Source: Thermoplasmata archaeon
GTDB taxonomy: Archaea; Thermoplasmatota; Thermoplasmata; Lutacidiplasmatales; UBA184
Reading direction: 5' to 3'
DNA: 10,946 nt
Assembly: GCA_030037035.1 (NCBI GenBank)
Contig: JASHSA010000030.1
Span: 1-10,946, forward strand
Shown: one piece after another, positions 1 through 5,394 of the stretch
Layout: each line of letters starts with the position of its first letter
Position numbering within the stretch: position 1 is the first letter of the stretch
Notes under the pieces: generated by a model
The model's input: the letters and a program-made list of their open reading frames with translations, nothing else
What the model was told of the DNA's origin: nothing
Database searches by the model: none
Translations under genes and position numbers: made by a program

Positions 1-16
1 CTGCGCCCGGGCGACC

Positions 17-811
17 GTGCGCGAGTTGCTGGTCCACGTGCCGTTCCGCGGGGTGATCCGCGAGCGCTCCGTCGAGCCGTACGTTCGCCTGCTCAAGGGG
101 CTGCGAGGCCGGCGTAGGGTCAAGGGCGTCCTGTTCGACATCTCCAGCGGCGGAGGCGAGGTCGTCGCGTCGAACGACCTCTACCTCGCGGTCCGCCGAC
201 TCAACGCGACCGTCCCGGTCTTCGCGTCGATCGGCGGGCTGGGCGCCTCCGGCGCCTACCTCGCGGCGCTCGGCGCCCGCAAGGTCTACGCCTATCCGGA
301 GTCGCAGGTCGGGTCGATCGGCGTCGTCTATCCCCACGTGGCGGTCCGGGACCTGCTTCGCCGCCTGGGGATCTCGGTCGAGCTGCTCCACGTCGGCGAG
401 CACAAGGACGCCTACCAGGGCTATCGTCCTCTCAACGAGGTCGAACGGGCAAAGACGCTCGCCGTCGCCCAAGAGGACTACGACCTCTTCGTCCGGGCGG
501 TCGCCGAGGCGCGCCGAAAGTCGGTCGACGAGATCCGGCCGCTTGCTACGGGCGAAGTCTGGTCCGGCGCCCGAGCCCAGGCCCTGGGCCTGGTCGACGC
601 CCTCGGGGACCGGGAGGCGGCGCTCGAGGACCTCGCCAGGACCGTCGGCGTCCCCGCGCGCCGGGCGGTGCGCCTAGGCCCGCCGCGGCCGCTGCTGGAG
701 CGATTGTTCGCCGGCGGAGCGCGGGCGTTCTCGGCGTCGCTCGGGGACCGGCTCACCGACGCCCTCGAGGACCTCCTCCTCGGATCCGGCGGTCCGGGGG
801 CTCGGCTCTAA
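17..811 (+). CDS. S49-family (SppA-like) serine peptidase, 5' end uncertain
   Basis: This is a signal-peptide-peptidase-type protease of the ClpP/crotonase fold, expected to cut peptides or membrane-released fragments with a Ser/Lys dyad. The likely nucleophile is Ser78 in GLGASGAYLA. The likely general base is Lys130 in GEHKDAYQG. Their 52-residue spacing matches the dyad of Bacillus subtilis SppA (Ser147/Lys199). An SGGG turn at 43-47 precedes the oxyanion region, and VGSIGVVYP at 98-106 is the usual strand after the nucleophile helix. The protein as called is 264 residues from a GTG start and has no transmembrane or signal segment, which membrane-bound family members usually carry. The frame stays open to the left edge of the window (codons from position 2), so the true start and a membrane anchor could lie outside. 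Family call is strong; substrate and location are unknown. Confidence 0.88.
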   Translation: MRELLVHVPFRGVIRERSVEPYVRLLKGLRGRRRVKGVLFDISSGGGEVVASNDLYLAVRRLNATVPVFASIGGLGASGAYLAALGARKVYAYPESQVGSIGVVYPHVAVRDLLRRLGISVELLHVGEHKDAYQGYRPLNEVERAKTLAVAQEDYDLFVRAVAEARRKSVDEIRPLATGEVWSGARAQALGLVDALGDREAALEDLARTVGVPARRAVRLGPPRPLLERLFAGGARAFSASLGDRLTDALEDLLLGSGGPGARL

Positions 812-813
812 GG

Positions 814-821
814 CTTAACTA
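814..821 (+). promoter_or_regulatory. Probable TATA box for the Sec61-beta gene
   Basis: The AT-rich octamer CTTAACTA stands out in very GC-rich sequence and is centred about 27 nt upstream of the GTG at 844. That fits an archaeal TATA box driving a leaderless mRNA. It begins 3 nt after the peptidase stop codon, so Sec61-beta can be transcribed on its own. Confidence 0.5.
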
Positions 822-843
822 CCGCCGCCCCCTGGGTCGTTCG

Positions 844-1005
844 GTGCCCGACAGCAAGCGCTCCGGCTTCTCCAGCGCCGCCGGTCTCATCCAGTACTAC
901 GACATGGAGGAGAGCCGCGCGCTGCACATCAACCCCTACCTCGTGATGGGGATGGGGATCGGCGCGGCGGTGCTGGTCGAGATCCTCAACTGGCGTCTGA
1001 TCTAA
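844..1005 (+). CDS. Preprotein translocase subunit Sec61-beta (SecG-like)
   Basis: This 53-residue protein is the small accessory subunit of the archaeal SecYEG/Sec61 protein-conducting channel in the cytoplasmic membrane. It reads from GTG at 844 to TAA at 1003-1005. The cytosolic N-terminus has the family pattern: a Ser/Gly-rich start (SGFSSAAGLIQYYD, residues 7-20), then acidic residues, then the conserved INPYLV junction (residues 30-35). A single C-terminal membrane helix follows (about 34-50). Size and topology are those of archaeal Sec61-beta. There is no ribosome binding site, but a TATA-like box sits 27 nt upstream, so a leaderless transcript is likely. Its TAA stop overlaps the convergent taw1 stop. 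The gene is easily missed because it is short and starts with GTG. Confidence 0.9.
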   Translation: MPDSKRSGFSSAAGLIQYYDMEESRALHINPYLVMGMGIGAAVLVEILNWRLI

Positions 1006-1967
1006 CCGGTCGGGGTCGCCACGGCCGGGGCTCGTCCCGGGAGGAACCGCTCGACCGAGCGGTGGCCGAGGAGGACGACCTTCGACTCCGGCGATTCGTC
1101 GAGGACCTCGTAGCCGGTCCTCGCCGCGAGGCGGCCGGCGAACGCCGCGATCTCGCCGTGCTCGGGTACGTGGTCGCGGCCGAGGCGCTGCCGCGAGCGG
1201 CCCATGAAGACGTAGCCCTTCGGCTCGATGAACTCCGGCCGGGCCCGCAGGTCGAGCTCGGCGTAGGCGTCCGCCCAGCCGAGGTTCCAGCCGCGCACGA
1301 GGGTGTGCCGGACGACCCGGCGGGTCCTCAGCCCCCGGACGATCTCGAGCGACTCGAGCAAGCGCTCCCACGCGTCGTCCTGGGCCGGCATCGTCAGGCG
1401 CCGGAAGATCTCTTCGTTCGGGGCGGTGACCGAGACGTACAGCTGCGTCGGGAGTGGCTCGAGCGCGCGCAGCGCGTCCGGGTTGGTGCCGTTCGTGACG
1501 AGGAACGTCGTGATCCCGCGCGCGTGGCAGAGCTCGAGGAAGCGGTTCAGGCGGGGATAGAGGGTCGGCTCCCCGGTGAGCGAGATCGCGATGTGGCGGG
1601 GGCTCTGCGCCTCCTCCCACTTCTCGAGCGGCACGGCCGGGTCCCCCTTGAACCCGGAGAGGATCCGGCGCTGCGCGTCGATCGAGCGGTCGAGCAGGCC
1701 CTCCGGGTCGTCGAACGACGCCATCGTCTCGTCGTTCTCCCAGCCCTGGTTCCGCCAGCAGAAGCGGCACGTCAGGTTGCACGAGTCGATCGCCGGCGAC
1801 ATCTGCAGGCACCGGTGGCTCTCGATCCCGTAGAAGCGGCCCTTGTAGCAGTCGCGGCCGCGCTCGAGGGACTCCCGGCTCCAGTAGCAGAGCTTGACGG
1901 CGCTGTGCTTGCCGACGATCTGGTAGCCCTGCTCGGAGAGGTCCGCGGCGAGGTCCTGGTCGCCCAT
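1002..1967 (-). CDS. taw1: S-adenosylmethionine-dependent tRNA 4-demethylwyosine synthase (Taw1/TYW1)
   Basis: This radical SAM enzyme condenses N1-methylguanosine at position 37 of tRNA-Phe with a two-carbon unit from pyruvate to give 4-demethylwyosine, the tricyclic core of wyosine bases. The radical SAM cluster motif CX3CX2C is Cys63, Cys67 and Cys70. A second 4Fe-4S site is shown by Cys27, Cys40 and Cys53, spaced by 13 residues as in archaeal TYW1. Conserved blocks include VGKHSAVKLCYW (18-29), FYGIESHRCLQM (45-56), SLTGEPTLYPRL (129-140) and FLVTNGTNP (155-163). At 321 residues it has the archaeal length and lacks the flavodoxin domain of eukaryotic TYW1. The ATG at 1967 lies 29 nt after a TATA-like TATTA, with no ribosome binding site. 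It converges on Sec61-beta and diverges from the MFS gene. Confidence 0.95.
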   Translation of the reverse strand: MGDQDLAADLSEQGYQIVGKHSAVKLCYWSRESLERGRDCYKGRFYGIESHRCLQMSPAIDSCNLTCRFCWRNQGWENDETMASFDDPEGLLDRSIDAQRRILSGFKGDPAVPLEKWEEAQSPRHIAISLTGEPTLYPRLNRFLELCHARGITTFLVTNGTNPDALRALEPLPTQLYVSVTAPNEEIFRRLTMPAQDDAWERLLESLEIVRGLRTRRVVRHTLVRGWNLGWADAYAELDLRARPEFIEPKGYVFMGRSRQRLGRDHVPEHGEIAAFAGRLAARTGYEVLDESPESKVVLLGHRSVERFLPGRAPAVATPTG

Positions 1968-1996
1968 CGTCGGCGTCTAGGCTGACCGGCGAAGCG

Positions 1997-2001
1997 TAAT
2001 A
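1997..2001 (-). promoter_or_regulatory. Probable TATA element for taw1
   Basis: On the minus strand the sequence ATCTATTACG contains TATTA, centred about 32 nt upstream of the taw1 ATG. It is the only AT-rich stretch in the divergent taw1/MFS intergenic region. This suggests a very short leader. Confidence 0.4.
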
Positions 2002-2037
2002 GATGCTTGCGCGCGGGCGTCGGCGCCCCGAACGGCG

Positions 2038-2052
2038 CTCACCGCCGGTGAG
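2038..2052. repeat. Perfect inverted repeat CTCACC-GCC-GGTGAG (candidate operator)
   Basis: This dyad has 6-bp arms around a 3-nt spacer and lies in the intergenic region between divergent taw1 and the MFS transporter. It is 60-75 nt upstream of the MFS start and about 70 nt upstream of the taw1 start. A nearly identical element lies at 9653-9667. A role as a regulator binding site is inference. Confidence 0.35.
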
Positions 2053-2112
2053 TGCCGCCGGTGCGCAGGCGAGTTCGGGATTCCCGCGCATGGACCTGAG
2101 GGACCGACAACG

Positions 2113-3351
2113 ATGGACCGGAACGTCCGCTGGCTCGCCTTCGGCGCCGTCGTCCGGGCCGCGGGCCTGAGCCTGATCCTCCCGTTCGTCGCGCTGTTCC
2201 TCAGGAACGTCCTCGGGCTCGCGTACGTCGAGATCGGCGTGCTCGTCGCCCTGCTCGGGGTCGCTCCGCTCGTCGTCTACCCGTTCGGCGGGGCGATCGC
2301 CGACCGCATCGGGCGCCGGAACCTCCTCCTCGAGTCGCTCGTCCTCGAGGCGGCCGGGGTCCTCACGACCGCCGCGTCGATGCACGCCCGTCTGCTTACC
2401 GGGGTCCTCCTCGGAGGGGCGGCGGTCTCGCTCGCGGGAGCGCTCGGCGGACCGGCGTTCTCGGCGTACGTCGCCGACCTCGCGAGCGGCTCCGACCGGA
2501 CCCTCGGGTTCACCTGGTTCCGGATCGGCTGGAACGTCGGGTTCACGACGGGGGTCCTCTCGGGAGGGGTCCTGATCGGGGTCGTCGGCTTTGCGAGCGT
2601 CGGCTTTGCCGCCGGAACGGTCCTGGTCGCGAGCACGGCGCTCCTGTTCGGGGTCCTCGAACCGACCCCTTACGACCGCGACCGCGCGGCGGGCGTCGCC
2701 CGACCGGTCGCCCGGCCGGCCGGGGCCCCGCGCCCCGCCGGCACGTGGAGGATCCTCTCCGCTGACCACCTCTTCCTCGCCTTCTGCACGGTATTCGCCG
2801 TCGCCGAGCTCTCCGTGAACCAGTGGGGAACGACCTTCCTCCTGTATGCGAACACGGTCCTCCACCTGCCGTACGCCTACGTGGGGGTCGGGCTCGCGCT
2901 CAACGGGGTCCTGGTCGTGGTCGCCCAGGCGCCGACGACCCGCGCCGCGCTGGGCCATCGGCACTCGTCCCTGATGCTGCTCGGCTTCCTGCTGTACGTC
3001 GTCGGCTTCCTGTTCTTCGGGGCGATCGCACTGGTGCCGTCCCTCCTCCTCGTCGGGTTCCTCGCGGCGGTCTTCGTCCTGACGATGGGCGAGAACGTCC
3101 TCTCGATCCCCTGGTCGACCCTCCCCTCGAACCTCGCGCCGGCCGGCGAGGTCGGGGCCTACAACGGAGCGTTCTCGGGGATCGTGGGCGCGGGCCAGGT
3201 CCTCGCGACGACCCTCGGCGGCTTCGTCCTCGCGCTCGGCCTGAGCCCGCCCGTCACCTGGGCGATCCTGATGCTGCCCGCGGTCCCGGCGCTCGTCGTC
3301 GGCTACGCGTGGCTCCAGCCCCGCATCCCGGCGGCGGCCGACGCGGCCTGA
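2113..3351 (+). CDS. Major facilitator superfamily transporter (DHA1/MdtH-like)
   Basis: This 412-residue integral membrane protein has the usual MFS size and about 12 hydrophobic segments in two halves. A hydrophilic, Arg/Pro/Ala-rich loop (about 182-212) separates the halves. The loop 2-3 signature (motif A) is GGAIADRIGRR at 59-69. An Arg/Gly-containing first helix with LPFVALFL (23-30) resembles drug/H+ antiporters of the MdtH/MdtG kind. TGVLSGGVLIG (146-156) is the helix 5 region of DHA1-type exporters. The ATG at 2113 follows a Shine-Dalgarno-like GAGGG (2098-2102) by 10 nt, so this mRNA may have a leader. It is transcribed alone, diverging from taw1 and converging on the ABC permease. 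The substrate cannot be read from the sequence; a multidrug or metabolite exporter is a guess. Confidence 0.88.
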   Translation: MDRNVRWLAFGAVVRAAGLSLILPFVALFLRNVLGLAYVEIGVLVALLGVAPLVVYPFGGAIADRIGRRNLLLESLVLEAAGVLTTAASMHARLLTGVLLGGAAVSLAGALGGPAFSAYVADLASGSDRTLGFTWFRIGWNVGFTTGVLSGGVLIGVVGFASVGFAAGTVLVASTALLFGVLEPTPYDRDRAAGVARPVARPAGAPRPAGTWRILSADHLFLAFCTVFAVAELSVNQWGTTFLLYANTVLHLPYAYVGVGLALNGVLVVVAQAPTTRAALGHRHSSLMLLGFLLYVVGFLFFGAIALVPSLLLVGFLAAVFVLTMGENVLSIPWSTLPSNLAPAGEVGAYNGAFSGIVGAGQVLATTLGGFVLALGLSPPVTWAILMLPAVPALVVGYAWLQPRIPAAADAA

Positions 3352-3400
3352 GGGGCCGCGGGGGACGGGACGACCGAGCGCCGTCGACGGACCCGGCCCC
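3352..3400. other. Dyad symmetry between convergent MFS and ABC permease genes
   Basis: GGGGCCG (3352-3358) is complementary to CGGCCCC (3394-3400), and the space between holds a 10-bp palindrome CCGTCGACGG (3381-3390). The structure fills the 60-nt convergent gap. It could fold at the 3' ends of both transcripts, but no T-rich archaeal terminator is present, so a termination role is weakly supported. Confidence 0.2.
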
Positions 3401-3411
3401 GACGCACCGGC

Positions 3412-4302
3412 TTACGTGAACTCCTCGTGCTCGAACAGCCAGAGGCCGGCGGCGGCCGTGAGGACGAGGTAGCCGAGCATGATCACGATCCCCTCCGCGA
3501 CGCCGGAGGCGTACGTCGTGGAGGTGACCGTACGTCGACCGACCGTCATGCTCGTCGTCGTGACGGTCGGGTGCAACCCCCAGTTGATGCTGGTCGAAAA
3601 GACGCTGCCGATCGTCGACTCGGCGTAGGAGATGACCATCCACGGCTCGATCTTCACGAGCGCCGTGATCAGCTCGCCGATGAGGGTGAAGCCGAAGAGG
3701 AACAGGATCGCCGTCAGGACGAAGCCGTAGGCGCTCGTCTTGAACAGCGAACTGAACAGGAACGTCGCCCCGAGGACGGCGCCGAGATAGACGAGCGCGA
3801 TCACGAGGGAGAGGCCGAGCTGCCAGGGGAGCGCGTGGGCCCCGAGGTAGTAGGCACCGTTCGCGAGGAGGATCGCGAGGAAGAGCAGGAGCACGGCGAT
3901 CGACGCGAGCAGCGCGGCGACGTACTTGCCCACGTAGACGGTCGAGCGGCGGACCGGCAGCCCCATCAGGAAGTAGCCGGTCTTGTTCTGGAACTCGCCG
4001 GCGATCGCGTCCCCGCCGAAGAACACGGCGGCGAGCACGATGACGAGGTCCACCCCGCCGCCCCAGAACGAGCCGTAGAAGGCGAGGTTGCTCGAGACGA
4101 GACCGCCGAGGTTGCTCCGGAAGTGGGCGAGCACCGCCGTCAGGATTACGCCGATCGCGACCACGATCCCGACCAGCGCGAGGAACCGCCGCGACCGCAC
4201 GTACTCCCGGAGCTGGTAGCGCGTGAGCTTCGCGAGCTGCTCGAGCGACGCGGGCACCTGACGGCCCGGGGGGTTCGGGTCCCCCGCGTTCGCGGCCGTC
4301 AC
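3412..4302 (-). CDS. ABC-2 type transporter permease
   Basis: This is the membrane subunit of the ABC exporter whose ATPase is encoded just upstream. The 296 residues show a cytosolic N-terminal stretch (EQLAKLTRYQLREYVRSRRF, 21-40) leading into membrane segment 1 (about 40-59). Further hydrophobic segments lie near 84-101, 126-150, 161-183, 191-215 and 269-289. The segment 2 boundary carries the family hallmark GDAIAGEFQNKT (97-108), followed by PVRRSTVYVGKY (116-127), the coupling region that contacts the ATPase. An external loop of about 50 residues (216-268), rich in Thr and Ser, precedes the last helix. The GTG start lies 1 nt after the ATPase TAG, so translation is probably coupled. Substrate is unknown. 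Confidence 0.9.
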   Translation of the reverse strand: MTAANAGDPNPPGRQVPASLEQLAKLTRYQLREYVRSRRFLALVGIVVAIGVILTAVLAHFRSNLGGLVSSNLAFYGSFWGGGVDLVIVLAAVFFGGDAIAGEFQNKTGYFLMGLPVRRSTVYVGKYVAALLASIAVLLLFLAILLANGAYYLGAHALPWQLGLSLVIALVYLGAVLGATFLFSSLFKTSAYGFVLTAILFLFGFTLIGELITALVKIEPWMVISYAESTIGSVFSTSINWGLHPTVTTTSMTVGRRTVTSTTYASGVAEGIVIMLGYLVLTAAAGLWLFEHEEFT

Positions 4303-4303
4303 G

Positions 4304-5251
4304 CTAGTCCCCCCGGGAGATCTGGCTCAGGTAGACCTCCTCGAGCGCGCTCTCCGATTCGTTGAGGCCGACGAGCCCGAGGTGCAGTCCGACCAGCTGC
4401 TCGAGGAGCTTCTCCTGGGCGCCGATGCCCCCGGAGAACCGGATCCGGAGCCGCCGGGGATCGAGCTGGTCGCACTTCGCGACCCCGGCGATCGTCGCGA
4501 TCTTGCCCGCCGCGACCTCCGGCGGGACCGGCCGGGCAAAGACGGCGTCGACCGAGTTGTGCCCGTCCGCGAACCGGGCGGTCACGTTCTCGAGGGTGTC
4601 GTAGAAGAGCAGCTTGCCCTTGTCGATCAGCGCGACCTCGTCGCAGACGTCGACGACCTCGCTGAGGATGTGGCTGCTCATGAAGATGAGGCGTTGGCTC
4701 TTCTTGAGCTCCCGGACGATCGCCCGCACCTCCGCCATCCCGCGGGGGTCGAGCCCGGTCGACGGCTCGTCCAGGATGAGGACGGCCGGGTCATGGACGA
4801 GCGCGGCGGCGATGTTGATGCGCTGCTTCATCCCCTTCGAGAGCCGTCCGACCTTCTCGTGGGCCCACTCGGCCATATTCACCTCGCCGAGCACTGTGCG
4901 GATCCGGCCCGGCCGCTCCGCGGCCGGGACCCCCCGGAGGTCCGCGACCATCTCGAGCGCTTCGGTCGGGGTCAGCGACGGATAGATCTCCGGGCTCTCG
5001 ATCAGGACCCCGGCGTCCGCGAGCGCGCGCTTGCGGCTGGCCCGGACGGAGATCCCGTTGACGAAGCATTCGCCCGCGGTGGGGAAGATCATGTCGGTGA
5101 GGAGCTTGAGGGTCGTGGTCTTGCCGGCCCCGTTGGGGCCGAGGAAGCCGACGCACTTCGTTCCCGTGATGTTCAGGCTCAGCCGGTCGAGGGCGGTGAA
5201 CCGCCCGAACGCCTTCGTCAGACCCCTCGTCTCGATCGACGGTGGCGCCAT
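4304..5251 (-). CDS. ABC transporter ATP-binding protein (CcmA/DRA-type)
   Basis: This is the nucleotide-binding subunit that powers the adjacent ABC-2 permease. The 315 residues carry Walker A GPNGAGKTT (38-46), signature LSKGMKQR (137-144), Walker B LILDEPSTGLDP (158-169) and the switch His194 in MSSHIL. The Q-loop position appears to be Glu85 (LIESPEIYP), a substitution common in ATPases of ABC-2 exporters. The 100-residue C-terminal extension ending in SALEEVYLSQ (301-310) is typical of this group. The start was placed at ATG 5251 because the domain begins within a few residues and a TATA-like box lies about 46 nt upstream. The open frame continues far beyond it, but antisense to copA. 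It is the first gene of a two-gene operon. Exported substrate unknown. Confidence 0.93.
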   Translation of the reverse strand: MAPPSIETRGLTKAFGRFTALDRLSLNITGTKCVGFLGPNGAGKTTTLKLLTDMIFPTAGECFVNGISVRASRKRALADAGVLIESPEIYPSLTPTEALEMVADLRGVPAAERPGRIRTVLGEVNMAEWAHEKVGRLSKGMKQRINIAAALVHDPAVLILDEPSTGLDPRGMAEVRAIVRELKKSQRLIFMSSHILSEVVDVCDEVALIDKGKLLFYDTLENVTARFADGHNSVDAVFARPVPPEVAAGKIATIAGVAKCDQLDPRRLRIRFSGGIGAQEKLLEQLVGLHLGLVGLNESESALEEVYLSQISRGD

Positions 5252-5294
5252 CGCTGCTTGTGAACTCCTCGCCCTCAGGGTCGGTCCCGGGGCA

Positions 5295-5300
5295 CTTATC
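5295..5300 (-). promoter_or_regulatory. Probable TATA box of the ABC transporter operon
   Basis: On the minus strand the sequence AAAGGTGATAAGTG contains GATAAG, centred about 46 nt upstream of the ATPase ATG. It would place a start of transcription near 5271 and leave a roughly 20-nt leader containing GAGGAG (5265-5270). It is the only AT-rich patch in the 143-nt gap. Confidence 0.4.
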
Positions 5301-5373
5301 ACCTTTGGTCTCGCGCGGGGCTCCGGGGGCGGCGGACGGGCCGTTCCGGGAACGCCCTCCGCCGCGGGGAGGC

Positions 5374-5390
5374 CGAGGCGAGCAGCCTCG
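5374..5390 (-). terminator. Small hairpin just downstream of copA
   Basis: CGAGGC and GCCTCG (5374-5379 / 5385-5390) flank a 5-nt loop, beginning 4 nt past the copA stop codon in the direction of transcription. There is no T-tract. It may be a 3' end structure, but short GC-rich stems arise easily by chance here. Confidence 0.2.
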
Positions 5391-5394
5391 AGGC

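Noticed and set aside
1062..1985. Plus-strand open frame of 307 codons opposite taw1
   Set aside because: taw1 on the other strand has all six cluster cysteines and conserved blocks; this frame has no recognisable domain.
808..2964. Long minus-strand open frame (718 codons) across taw1 and the MFS gene
   Set aside because: It is antisense to or out of frame with clear families, is made of Arg/Pro/Gly/Asp-rich low-complexity sequence, and arises from the scarcity of stop codons in GC-rich DNA.
3352..3411. Search for a T-rich archaeal terminator in the convergent gap
   Set aside because: No run of T occurs on either strand; only GC-rich dyads are present, listed with low confidence.
5342..5354. 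Palindrome CGTTCC-G-GGAACG in the gap between copA and the ABC operon
   Set aside because: It lies upstream of the ABC promoter on the far side from its gene and past the copA stop; there is no second copy and GC-rich palindromes are common here, so no role is claimed.
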